Source of the DNA: Pseudomonadales bacterium
GTDB taxonomy: Bacteria; Pseudomonadota; Gammaproteobacteria; Pseudomonadales; Azotimanducaceae
NCBI GenBank assembly: GCA_022827245.1
Contig: JAJDTI010000081.1
Location: forward strand, 1-64,000
Reading direction: 5' to 3'
Length of the DNA stretch: 64,000 bases
The position numbers were made by a program, and so were the translations under genes. The notes beneath the pieces were generated by a model. That model was not told where the DNA came from and made no database searches. It saw only the letters and a program-made list of their open reading frames with translations. Each line of letters starts with the position of its first letter. Positions within the stretch are counted from its first letter, which is position 1. Positions 8,090 through 16,417 of the stretch are shown piece after piece.

Positions 8090-9397
8090 TCACTCTTCGT
8101 CCCTGAGCGCATCGACCGCGTTCAGGTGCCAGATGCGCGGGGCGGGGACGGCGGCGGCGAACTGGACGGCCGCGATCATGACCGCCGCGATGAGCAGCGC
8201 GTCCCGCGTGGCGAACGCGGGTACCAGCCTGTCCGGCAGGTTCAGCCGCTGGTACATCCTCGCAAGGTCCGGGAACTCGGACACGGGAATGCCCGCGGCG
8301 GCGACGGCGGAAACGACCGCGAGGGCTGCCGCCAGGCCCAGGGCGACGCCGATCAGGCTCACCCAGAGGCCTTCGAACTGCACCATGCGGAAGATCGCGG
8401 AGGGCGGCATGCCGATGGCCTTCAGCATGCCGAACTCGGCCGTGCGGTCGAAGACCGTCATGACGAACGCGCTGACCACCACGAAAGTCACGAGCACGGT
8501 CAGGATGCTGGCGAGCGTGAAGCCGATGGCGTCCTTGATGACGAGCAACTGCGCCAGCTCCGGCTGGATCTCCTGCCACGGCAGCACGTGCGCGGCGCCG
8601 GCGGTCGCGGCCTCCTCGACGGAGGGGGCGATCGAGGTCGCGAAGCCGCGCGCGTCGCCCGCGTCCTGCCCGAGAGCGGCGACCACATGGGCCTCGTCCT
8701 CGAGTCCGAACGCCTCGGAGAAGTCGTCGAAGTGCACCATCAGGACGCTGCGGTCGAGATCGGGGACACCCGACTCGAAGAGTCCGACGAGGGTGACCGC
8801 GGCTGCGGCGACACCGCCCTCCTTCCCGGTACCGAGGACAACGACCCCGTCTCCCACCTCGGCGCCGAGATTGCGCGCGAGGATGCTACCCATGAAGCCT
8901 TCGCCGGTACGCTCGAGGGTACGGCCGCCGGGCAGAGGTCGTTGCGACACGGTGGCGAACTCGACGGCGGGGTCGACACCCATGACCTGGGCGCCGAAGC
9001 TGGTCCCGGAGGCGTCGGACTCGGTGGACACCAGTGCGAAGCCGATGCCACGGGGGGCCACGGCGCGCACGTCGGGGTGCGCGGCGAGTGCCCCGGTTAC
9101 CGCGGACAGCTCCTCGACGGTGTGCCGCATCCTCGGATCGTCCAGGTACTCCGCATGCTGTACCTGCGCGTGACCACTCATCTGCTCGGTAACGAGCTTG
9201 ATCGTAGCGTCGAAGATGCCCCCATGCATCGAACGCATGAACACGACGAGGAGCACGGCGAACGCCACGCCACCGGCCGTCAGCCAGGTGCGGCGGGGGA
9301 CACGCCAGAGGTTGCGCCAGGCCATGGTGACCAGCGCTCCGCCGGCGGCCTGGCGCGCCGGGCGCGACACGGTGGGCGAGAGCGTCAGTTCGGACAT
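8090..9397 (-). CDS. ABC transporter permease, FtsX/LolC family (permease C)
   Basis: A 435-aa paralogue of permeases B and D with the same order of parts: amphipathic start WRNLWRVPRR, first helix, periplasmic MacB-like domain with HAQVQHAEYLDDPRMR, coupling segment RTAEFGMLKAIGM, then three membrane helices ending LNAVDALRDEE. ATG 9397 lies one base after the permease B stop, so translation is probably coupled. The 5' 163 bases are shared with permease D at 7926-8088 with four mismatches. It is one of three consecutive close paralogues, so redundancy or alternating heterodimers are possible. Confidence 0.9.
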   Translation of the reverse strand: MSELTLSPTVSRPARQAAGGALVTMAWRNLWRVPRRTWLTAGGVAFAVLLVVFMRSMHGGIFDATIKLVTEQMSGHAQVQHAEYLDDPRMRHTVEELSAVTGALAAHPDVRAVAPRGIGFALVSTESDASGTSFGAQVMGVDPAVEFATVSQRPLPGGRTLERTGEGFMGSILARNLGAEVGDGVVVLGTGKEGGVAAAAVTLVGLFESGVPDLDRSVLMVHFDDFSEAFGLEDEAHVVAALGQDAGDARGFATSIAPSVEEAATAGAAHVLPWQEIQPELAQLLVIKDAIGFTLASILTVLVTFVVVSAFVMTVFDRTAEFGMLKAIGMPPSAIFRMVQFEGLWVSLIGVALGLAAALAVVSAVAAAGIPVSEFPDLARMYQRLNLPDRLVPAFATRDALLIAAVMIAAVQFAAAVPAPRIWHLNAVDALRDEE

Positions 9398-9398
9398 C

Positions 9399-10709
9399 TC
9401 ACTCTTCGTCCCGCAGTGCCTCGACCGCGTTCAGGCGCCAGATGCGCGGGGCGGGGACGAGCACGGCGAGCTGTACGGCGACGACCATCGTCGCCGTCGC
9501 GACCAGCGCGGCCACGGGGTCGAACACGGGCACCAGCGCGTCCGGCAGACTGAGCCTGCCGAGCATGTCCTCCATGCCCTCCAGCATCGCGGCCAGCGGG
9601 ATACCCTGGACGGAGAGGGCGGCCACGACCGCCGCGGCGACGGCCAGGCCCAACGCCGCGCCGAGGACGCTCATCCAGAGTCCCTCGAACTGCACCATGC
9701 GGAAGATCGCGCCGGGGGGCATGCCGATGGCTTTCAGCATGCCGAACTCGGCAGTGCGTTCGTACACGGTCATGACGAAGGTGTTCACCACCATGAAGGC
9801 CAGGATGACGACGAGGATGACGTAGATGACGTATGCCCCGCCGAGCTTCATGACGACGAACTGCTCGAGTTCCGGCTGCACCTCCTGCCACGGATGTACG
9901 CGCGGGGTGCCGGCGGTCGCGGCGTTCTCGAGGGAGGGGGCGACCTCCGCGGCGAAATCGCGCGCGGCGCCGGCGTCCCGCGTCAGGACGGCGATGGTGT
10001 GGGCTTCGTCATGGAGACCGAACGCCTCCGAGAAGTCGTCGAAGTGGACCATCATCAGGCTGCGGTCGAGTTCGGGGTTGCCGGAATTGAAAAGCCCGAC
10101 GAGCGTCACCGCCGTCGCGGCAACGCCTCCCTCCTTCTCGGTCCCGAGCACGACGATGTCGCCCCCCACCTCCGCGCCGAGGTTGCGGGCGAGGACACTG
10201 CCCAGCAGACCCTCGCCGGTCCGTTCGAGCGGCCGCCCGCCCGGCAGGACCTCCTTCCCGAGCGTGGCGAACTCGACCGCGGGGTCGATGCCCATGACCT
10301 GGGCGCCGAAGCTCGTCTCCCCCGCTTCCGCATCCGCCGACACCAGCGCGAAGCCCATGCCCCGGGGCGCCACGGCCACGACCGCCGGGTGGCGCGTGAG
10401 TGTCTCGGTCACTGCTGCAAGCCCCCCGACCGTATAGCGGATTCTGGGATCTTCGAGGTACTCGGCATGCTGTACCTGCGCGTGGCCGCTGAGCTGCTCG
10501 GTCGCCAGCTCTATCATCATGTCGAAAGCGCCCGCGGCGACCGAGCGATGGAGCACGATGAAGAACACCGCGAAGCCCACGCCGCTGGCGGTGAGCCAGG
10601 TGCGCCGGCGCACCCGCCACAGGTTGCGCCAGGCCATGGTGACGAGCGTGCCGCCGACGGCGGGACGGGCCCGGTTGGACACGGGAGGGGCGGCGGTCAG
10701 TTCGGACAT
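9399..10709 (-). CDS. ABC transporter permease, FtsX/LolC family (permease B)
   Basis: A 436-aa paralogue of permeases C and D. It keeps MAWRNLWRVRRRTWLTASG at the start, HAQVQHAEYLEDPRIR in the periplasmic domain and RTAEFGMLKAIGM before the C-terminal helices, and ends LNAVEALRDEE. The start ATG 10709 is one base after the stop of permease A. Its 5' region is more different from C than C is from D, so it escaped the recent homogenisation seen between those two. The role is the same as its neighbours: the membrane part of an envelope-spanning ABC exporter. Confidence 0.9.
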   Translation of the reverse strand: MSELTAAPPVSNRARPAVGGTLVTMAWRNLWRVRRRTWLTASGVGFAVFFIVLHRSVAAGAFDMMIELATEQLSGHAQVQHAEYLEDPRIRYTVGGLAAVTETLTRHPAVVAVAPRGMGFALVSADAEAGETSFGAQVMGIDPAVEFATLGKEVLPGGRPLERTGEGLLGSVLARNLGAEVGGDIVVLGTEKEGGVAATAVTLVGLFNSGNPELDRSLMMVHFDDFSEAFGLHDEAHTIAVLTRDAGAARDFAAEVAPSLENAATAGTPRVHPWQEVQPELEQFVVMKLGGAYVIYVILVVILAFMVVNTFVMTVYERTAEFGMLKAIGMPPGAIFRMVQFEGLWMSVLGAALGLAVAAAVVAALSVQGIPLAAMLEGMEDMLGRLSLPDALVPVFDPVAALVATATMVVAVQLAVLVPAPRIWRLNAVEALRDEE

Positions 10710-10710
10710 C

Positions 10711-12015
10711 TCACTCCACCTCGCGCAGGGCCGCCACGGGGCGGATCCGGCGTAGTCGCAGGGAAACCAGGAACGCCGCTACCGACGTGAGGCCGCCGAG
10801 CACTGCCGGGGCCAGCGTCAACGCAGGTGCATCCAGGACCATGTGGAACCGCTCGGGGACGAGGAACGTATTGCCGAGCATCTCCCCCGCTTCCTGCGGG
10901 ATTCCGATCCCGTAGGTGCCGACGGTCGAAACGACGAGGACGGCGAGGCCGAGCCCGATGGCCGTCCCGAGGGCCCACATGCACAGCGCTTCCACCTGCA
11001 GCATGGCCATGATGGAACCCGGCCGCATGCCGACGGCGAGCAGCATGCCGAACTCCCGTGTCCGTTCGAGCACGGTCATGACGAGCGCGTTCACGACCGC
11101 GAAGGCCACGACGATCACGAGCGTCCAGAGCAGGATGACGCCCCCGGTGGCGTCGAGCTGGATGCTCTCCTCGACCTCCGGCATGAGTTCGGCCCACGGC
11201 CGCACGCGTGCGGCGTCCGCCGCCCCGGCGCTCGCCAGCGCACCGCGCACCTCTTCGACCATGGCGTCGATGGCGGGGATCGAATCGGTAAACAGGACGA
11301 TGCGGTGGGCGTCGTCGCCGAGCTCGAAGGCTTCCTGCAGCACGGGCAGGCGCACCTGCAGGAGCATCCGGTCGAGGTCCGCGAGACCGGATTGGAATAT
11401 CCCTCCGACACGGGCGGCCAGCGCGGCGACCCCGCCCTCCCGGGTCGAGCCGAGCACCACGAGTTCGTCCCCCACGGAGATGCCGAGGGTGCGGGCCAGC
11501 CTGGCCCCGACGAACGCATCGTCGGAGCCGGTGAGGTAGGTGCCGTCGACCAGGCTGCCGGGCAGGCGCGATACGTCCCGCTCGCCTTCGGGGTCGACGC
11601 CGACGATGATCGCGCCGAAGCTTCGTTCCTCGCCGTCTCCCTGGTCGGCGGAGACCAGGGCGAAGGTCTCGGCCCGCGGCGTGGCGGCGACCACGGCCGG
11701 CAGCTCGGCGAGTTGTCGTGTCAGTTCCGTGACGCCCTGCACGACATGGCGCAACCGCGCGTCGTCGAGGTACTGCGGGTGCTGGACCTGGGCGTGCCCG
11801 CTGACCATGCGGGCGGAGAGATCGCGGAGGTCGTTGTACATGCCCGCCTGGATCGACATGAACAGCACGATGAGCCACATGGAGAAAGCCATGCCGCCGG
11901 CCGTCAGCCACGTGCGGCGCGGGTTGCGCCAGAGGTTGCGCCACGCGACCAGGAGAAAAAGTCCGCGCCCCGGGCTCCGTCGGGCAGCCGCTGGAGCGAG
12001 CGCGGCGTCGGCCAT
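10711..12015 (-). CDS. ABC transporter permease, FtsX/LolC family (permease A)
   Basis: A 434-aa FtsX-fold permease and the first permease of the operon. Its WRNLWRNPRRTWLTAGG start, HAQVQHPQYLDDARLR periplasmic motif and RTREFGMLLAVGM coupling segment show common ancestry with B, C and D, but it is clearly more distant. ATG 12015 overlaps the TGA of the LolA-like gene by one base (TGATG), so the periplasmic protein and the permease are translationally coupled. That overlap is good evidence that the LolA-like protein belongs to the same transport system. Confidence 0.9.
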   Translation of the reverse strand: MADAALAPAAARRSPGRGLFLLVAWRNLWRNPRRTWLTAGGMAFSMWLIVLFMSIQAGMYNDLRDLSARMVSGHAQVQHPQYLDDARLRHVVQGVTELTRQLAELPAVVAATPRAETFALVSADQGDGEERSFGAIIVGVDPEGERDVSRLPGSLVDGTYLTGSDDAFVGARLARTLGISVGDELVVLGSTREGGVAALAARVGGIFQSGLADLDRMLLQVRLPVLQEAFELGDDAHRIVLFTDSIPAIDAMVEEVRGALASAGAADAARVRPWAELMPEVEESIQLDATGGVILLWTLVIVVAFAVVNALVMTVLERTREFGMLLAVGMRPGSIMAMLQVEALCMWALGTAIGLGLAVLVVSTVGTYGIGIPQEAGEMLGNTFLVPERFHMVLDAPALTLAPAVLGGLTSVAAFLVSLRLRRIRPVAALREVE

Positions 12016-12788
12016 CAGCTCGCGCCGGCTTTGAGGGCGAACACCGTGAACGTGCGGTCGGGCAACTCGATGTCGAACTCGGCCGACGTGATGACGATCT
12101 CCGTCCAGTGGTCCGGCTCGTCGAGCTTCTCCATGCGCATGCGCGTCGGTACGACGCGGTCGCCGATCTCCTGGATCTCGAGCGTCCGCATGCGCTTGAG
12201 CTGCTCCATGCCCTGGTCGTAGAACGCCTGCTCGAGCATCACGTAGTCGTCGCGGATCACCCAGATTTCCTTGCCCCAGACCACGGGGGCGTCGTCGTGG
12301 GGGACGGCCTCGACGGTGTAGACGGTGTGGCCGTCCTCCTCGCGCGTCTCCGCGATGCGCAGGTCGTAGTGCTGCAGCAGGTTGTCGGCGCGCGACAGGT
12401 CGTCATAGGAGAAGTCCGAACCGGCCCAGCTCTGCGACCGCATGCTGTAGGGCAGCCGGATCGTGCGGTTCAGCTTCGGCGTGTACGTCCACATCTTCTC
12501 GCCCTGCTTGAGCAGGGCGTTGCCGGCGTCCTTGGGCGGCGCCGTGAAACGCATGAGCGCGTCTTCCCGCCCCCGGCTCCACGAGATCATCGACGAGGAC
12601 CGCTCCCAGTCGGGGCGGTGCACGAGCATGGTCATCTCCTGGTACGAGGACTCGTCGCCCCGGACCAGGTCGAGGGCGCCGGCGACGAGCGCATAGGCGT
12701 CCGTCTCTTCCGCATGCAGGCCGGCGGCGATGAAAGCCGTGAGAAGGCCGGCGAACAGCCGCCGGGAGTTGCGTCGTGGGGTCTTCAC
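12015..12788 (-). CDS. Outer membrane lipoprotein-sorting protein, LolA-like
   Basis: A 257-aa secreted protein with a GTG start (12788) and signal peptide NSRRLFAGLLTAFIAAGLHA. The body matches the LolA-like outer-membrane lipoprotein-sorting family: YQEMTMLVHRP, then MRFTAPPKDAGNALLK, a MWTYTPKLNRTIRLP strand and the WAGSDFSYDDLSR segment typical of that family. Such proteins have an unclosed barrel that can hold acyl chains. It is first in the operon with five FtsX-type permeases, the ATPase and a barrel protein, so I infer it ferries the exported lipidated cargo across the periplasm. Known LolA works with LolCDE; this is a separate set. Confidence 0.85.
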   Translation of the reverse strand: MKTPRRNSRRLFAGLLTAFIAAGLHAEETDAYALVAGALDLVRGDESSYQEMTMLVHRPDWERSSSMISWSRGREDALMRFTAPPKDAGNALLKQGEKMWTYTPKLNRTIRLPYSMRSQSWAGSDFSYDDLSRADNLLQHYDLRIAETREEDGHTVYTVEAVPHDDAPVVWGKEIWVIRDDYVMLEQAFYDQGMEQLKRMRTLEIQEIGDRVVPTRMRMEKLDEPDHWTEIVITSAEFDIELPDRTFTVFALKAGAS

Positions 12789-12884
12789 AGCGGGTAATTA
12801 GACACCTTCGAAGGGAGGTCCGTAAACCAGAGAAGATAGCGCGGTACTGCAACGCGGGGATGCGAGAGCCCTCAGCCGGGGAGC

Positions 12885-12904
12885 GCGAGGGGCTTGCCCC
12901 TCGC
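12885..12904. repeat. REP-like perfect palindrome
   Basis: GCGAGGGG, loop CTTG, CCCCTCGC: an 8-bp perfect stem. The CTTG loop is the same as in the GTAG elements after the TonB receptors, but the GTAG head is missing. It lies in the divergent gap between the LolA-like gene and the methyltransferase, just upstream of a TACAAT (12923-12928) that may be the methyltransferase -10 box. Confidence 0.5.
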
Positions 12905-12951
12905 AAGCAAAGCCCGCTGCCATACAATCCCCGGGGCCTGCGGGGATCACC

Positions 12952-13755
12952 ATGGACATCGACACCTACTACACCGACCACTGGAAGCACATCGAAGAGG
13001 AGCGGATCGCCCGCTACGAGCGCATGTTCGAGTGGCGGGACGGCCAGGCGGCGCTGCTGGCGCCGGCCGCGATCGAAGCCGGGCATCGCGTGCTCGACTT
13101 CGGCTCCGGGCCGGGGTTCATGGCGCTGGCGATCGCGGACATGGTGGGCGAGTCGGGCCGCGTGCACGGCGTGGACATCAACGCGCGCTTCGTTGCGGAT
13201 GCGACGGAACGGGCGGACGGCCGGGCTCACGTGTCCTTCCACCACGTCACCGACGGCCGGATCCCGCTCCCGGACGGCGCCGTGGACCGCGTCCTCTGCA
13301 AGAACGTCCTCGAGTACGTCCCCGATGTGGACGCGACCCTGGCCGAACTGCGCCGCGTCCTTGCCCCGGGCGGACGCATCCACATCATGGACAGCGACTG
13401 GGGTTTCGTGGTGGTCGAGCCGTGGGGCAAGGAGAACGTCGACCGCTACTTCGCCGCCGCCGCGGTCGCGTTCCGGGAGCCGCACATCGGCCGCAAGGCC
13501 CAGGGTCTCCTCGCGAAACAGGGCTTCCACGACATCGAGGTGCGCATCCAGGCGTTCGCCGACACGCAGGGGCGGTCGCTCCCCGTGATCCGCAACATGC
13601 GCTCCTACATCGGTGCGGCGCTCGACGCGGGTGGCGACACCGGCCTGTCCGGCGAGCAGGCCGACGCGCTCCTCGCGGAAGCGGAGGGGGCGGTGGAGGA
13701 GGGGAGGTTCCTGTTCTCCCTCCCGCAGTTCCTGGTTACGGGAACAAAATCGTAG
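12952..13755 (+). CDS. Class I SAM-dependent methyltransferase
   Basis: A 267-aa protein with the SAM-binding core: LDFGSGPGFMALAI (motif I), VDIN at the end of strand 2, then LPDGAVDRVLCKNVLEYV and RVLAPGGRIHI, the UbiE/Methyltransf_11 pattern. It starts MDIDTYYTDHW at ATG 12952 after the TACAAT at 12923. The C-terminal 90 residues form a cap-like region with no recognised signature. Its TAG stop (13753-13755) is part of a GTAG REP element, so the natural C-terminus could have been changed by insertion of that element. The acceptor substrate is unknown. Confidence 0.88.
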   Translation: MDIDTYYTDHWKHIEEERIARYERMFEWRDGQAALLAPAAIEAGHRVLDFGSGPGFMALAIADMVGESGRVHGVDINARFVADATERADGRAHVSFHHVTDGRIPLPDGAVDRVLCKNVLEYVPDVDATLAELRRVLAPGGRIHIMDSDWGFVVVEPWGKENVDRYFAAAAVAFREPHIGRKAQGLLAKQGFHDIEVRIQAFADTQGRSLPVIRNMRSYIGAALDAGGDTGLSGEQADALLAEAEGAVEEGRFLFSLPQFLVTGTKS

Positions 13756-13776
13756 GGGCCGCCCTCGTGGCGGCCC
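13752..13776 (+). repeat. GTAG-type REP palindrome at the methyltransferase stop
   Basis: GTAG, then an 8-bp stem GGGCCGCC / GGCGGCCC around the loop CTCGT. It has the same geometry and loop as the elements at 22444 and 31477, where the stem is GGGCGACC / GGTCGCCC. The stem bases change in pairs, which argues for selection on the hairpin. Its TAG ends the methyltransferase. Confidence 0.65.
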
Positions 13777-13801
13777 GGTCCCCAGTGAGCCGCCACGCCG
13801 C

Positions 13802-16417
13802 TCAGCCCGTGTACCGCAGCCCGCTTGCGATCCCCGCCATCGTCGCCCGGAGCGCCTGGGCCACCTGCTCGTCCTCGCCCTCGCGCTGCCGCGCGAGGAG
13901 TTCCGCCTGCAGCAGGTGGAGCGGGTCGAGGTAGGTGTCGCGGATATCGATCGAGTCCCGCGCCATCGGCTGGTTGCCGAGCAGTTCGGAACCTCCCGTC
14001 AGGGCAAGCAGGTCGTTCTTCAGCACCGCCAGGCGTTCCCGCACGATCTCGTGCACGTCGCGGTGCGCCTTCGGCGTCAGGCGGTTGGCGTAGAAGTCCG
14101 CGAGCTCGATGTCGGTCTTGGCCAGCGTCGCCTCCAGGGAGTTCATCTGCATGCTGAAGAACGGCCAGTCCATCATCGACTCGAAGGCGCCGTCCGTCCC
14201 GTTCTCGCGCAATGCGTGCAGGGCCGTATCGCTGCCAAGCCAGGCGGGCAGGATCAGCCGCGCCTGGGTCCAGGCGAACACCCAGGAGACCGCGCTCAGG
14301 TTCGAGATGTCCGGGAGCGCGTGCCGGTGGTCCGGCAGTCCCCCTCCGGTCGAGGACGTCAATTCCTCCTCGGGCGTGATCTCGCGGAAGTAGTCGACGA
14401 ATCCGGGCGTGTCGGCGACGAGTTCCCGATAGCCGCCGAAGGCCCTCTGCGCGAGATCGTTCATGGCGTCGCGTTGCGCGGAAGTGGGGGCCGCCGGCGG
14501 GTCCAGGCTCGCCTCGACGGTGCCGATCAGGTAGCGCATCAGCGTGTCGCGGGCGAGTGCCGAGTCCCCGAGCTTGAAGCGTATGGCTTCTCCCGGCTCG
14601 GTCACCCGCAGCCGGCCGGCGATGCAGCCAGGCGGCTGCGAGCGGATCGCCGCCCGGGCGGTCTCCCGGCTGCGGCCCACGGCCCCGCCGCGGCCGTGGA
14701 AGAGCACGAGGCGCACGCCGTGGCGGCGGGTCACCTCGGTTAGCTGCTCCTTCGCCTGGAACTGCCGCCAGGCCGAGGCGAGTTGCCCCGCGTTCTTGGC
14801 CGAGTCCTCGTAGCCGATCAGGACGCGCTGCTCGCCGCTGGCGTAGTCGTGGTACCACGGGATGGACAGTACTTCGTCCACGGCTCCCGCCACGCGGTCC
14901 AGGTCGCTCAGGGTCTCGAACTGGGGCGTGATCGGCAGCTTCGCCGTGACGCCGGTCTCCTGCAGCAGCAGCACCGCGGCGAGCACGTCGGTAGGCGACT
15001 GCGCCTCGGAGACGATGTAGTGCGAGATGCCGGCGCCATCGAGTTCCGCGATCACGCCGCAGGTGTCGAGCACTTCGCGGGACTCGGGGGTCGCCGGCCA
15101 CGCTTCCGGGAACAGCGGCCGCCGGTTGCCGAGTTCGCCCTGCAGGAACGCGAGGCGTTCCGGCTCGGTCCAGTGGGCATAGCTGCCGCTCGGGCCGATG
15201 TCGAGATACTCCGTGATCTCGTCGAGTACCGCCGTATGCCGTGCCGCGCTCTGGCGGATGTCGAGCGACACCAGCGTGACCCCGAAGGCGTGTACGCGCC
15301 GCAGGGTGTCCCGCAGCGGGCCGTCGGCGATGACCGCCATCCCGCTCTCCCGCAGCGAGCGATAGCACAACTCGAGCGGCTCGAGCAGCTCCCGGTCGGT
15401 GAAGTAGATGCCCTCGATCGGCATCGGATGGAGGCGCTCCGCCCAGTCGCGCGTCTTCGAGAGCCGCTCCCGCACGGTCTTGAGCAGTGCCCGGTAGGGC
15501 TCGGGATCGTCGCCCACCCGGTTGCGCAGCGCGCCGTTGCACTCCTTCATGGAAAGGTCCGCCTGCAGGGCCTCGATGTCCCGCAGGTACAGGTCCGCGG
15601 CCATCCAGCGGGCGAGCATGAGCACCTCGCGGGTGACGGCCGCGGTGACGTTGGGGTTGTCCTGCCGGTCGCCGCCCATCCAGGACGCGATGTGCACGGG
15701 GGCGACATCGGTTGGCAGGGGCGGCAGGTTGCGTCGCGCGAGGGCATCGTCGATGTCGCGCAGGCACGCCGGCAGGGCGTCCCACAGCGAGTTCTCGACG
15801 ACCGCGAAACCCCACTTCGCTTCATCCTGGGGCGACGAGCCTTCCCGGCGCACGTCGTCGGTGTGCCAGGCCTCCGCGATGAGACGTTCGAGGCGGCGCT
15901 CGCTCGGCCGTGGCCGCTTCAGTTCGGCGGCGATCGCGTCGTACTTGAGCACGAGGGTGCGCCGCAGCACCTCGGTCGGATGCGGCGTCAGGACGGACTC
16001 GACCCGGCTCGTGCCGAGCGCGGCGACGACGTCCTCCGGCGACAACCGGTCGAAGAGGTTGGCCCAGGCGGTCCGCGCGTCTTCTTCGAGGTTGCGGACC
16101 TGGTGGTCCTGCTCGGCGATGTTGGCGAGGTGGAGGAACTGGTTGAACGCGCGCGTGACGTCGATGACCTCGTAGCTCGGGATGTCCTCCAGGTAGCGAT
16201 AGAGGTCGAACCACGCCCCCTGGCTGCGCGCCGCCTTGGCGAGCGCGCGGATCGTCTCGATGCGTTCGAAGAAGTCGTGGCCGCGGTCCCGCTCGATCAC
16301 GCGGCCGAGCAGCCGGCCGAGCATGCGCACGGTGTTCCAGAAGCCGGGTGCCTCGCGGCGTTCGGTCCCGGGCGCTTGCGCCGCTTCGGGACCGCCGAGG
16401 GGAGCGGGCTCGCTCAT
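13802..16417 (-). CDS. ppc: Phosphoenolpyruvate carboxylase (divergent)
   Basis: PEP carboxylase makes oxaloacetate from PEP and bicarbonate to refill the TCA cycle. From ATG 16417 the product is 871 aa, as in the family. SVLTPHPTEV carries the catalytic His146, GYEDSAKNAG the PEP-site lysine, FHGRGGAVGR the first glycine loop, VSWVFAWTQARLILPAWLG the conserved late block, and the protein ends SGLRYTG like other PEPCs. Two usually invariant stretches differ: GGDRDGNP reads GGDRQDNP (248-255), and the loop after GRGGAVGR reads SRETARA instead of a GGAPAH-like sequence; the GSRPxxR allosteric segment is also not preserved. ATG overlaps the acyl-CoA dehydrogenase stop (ATGA), so it is downstream in that operon. 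Confidence 0.9.
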   Translation of the reverse strand: MSEPAPLGGPEAAQAPGTERREAPGFWNTVRMLGRLLGRVIERDRGHDFFERIETIRALAKAARSQGAWFDLYRYLEDIPSYEVIDVTRAFNQFLHLANIAEQDHQVRNLEEDARTAWANLFDRLSPEDVVAALGTSRVESVLTPHPTEVLRRTLVLKYDAIAAELKRPRPSERRLERLIAEAWHTDDVRREGSSPQDEAKWGFAVVENSLWDALPACLRDIDDALARRNLPPLPTDVAPVHIASWMGGDRQDNPNVTAAVTREVLMLARWMAADLYLRDIEALQADLSMKECNGALRNRVGDDPEPYRALLKTVRERLSKTRDWAERLHPMPIEGIYFTDRELLEPLELCYRSLRESGMAVIADGPLRDTLRRVHAFGVTLVSLDIRQSAARHTAVLDEITEYLDIGPSGSYAHWTEPERLAFLQGELGNRRPLFPEAWPATPESREVLDTCGVIAELDGAGISHYIVSEAQSPTDVLAAVLLLQETGVTAKLPITPQFETLSDLDRVAGAVDEVLSIPWYHDYASGEQRVLIGYEDSAKNAGQLASAWRQFQAKEQLTEVTRRHGVRLVLFHGRGGAVGRSRETARAAIRSQPPGCIAGRLRVTEPGEAIRFKLGDSALARDTLMRYLIGTVEASLDPPAAPTSAQRDAMNDLAQRAFGGYRELVADTPGFVDYFREITPEEELTSSTGGGLPDHRHALPDISNLSAVSWVFAWTQARLILPAWLGSDTALHALRENGTDGAFESMMDWPFFSMQMNSLEATLAKTDIELADFYANRLTPKAHRDVHEIVRERLAVLKNDLLALTGGSELLGNQPMARDSIDIRDTYLDPLHLLQAELLARQREGEDEQVAQALRATMAGIASGLRYTG

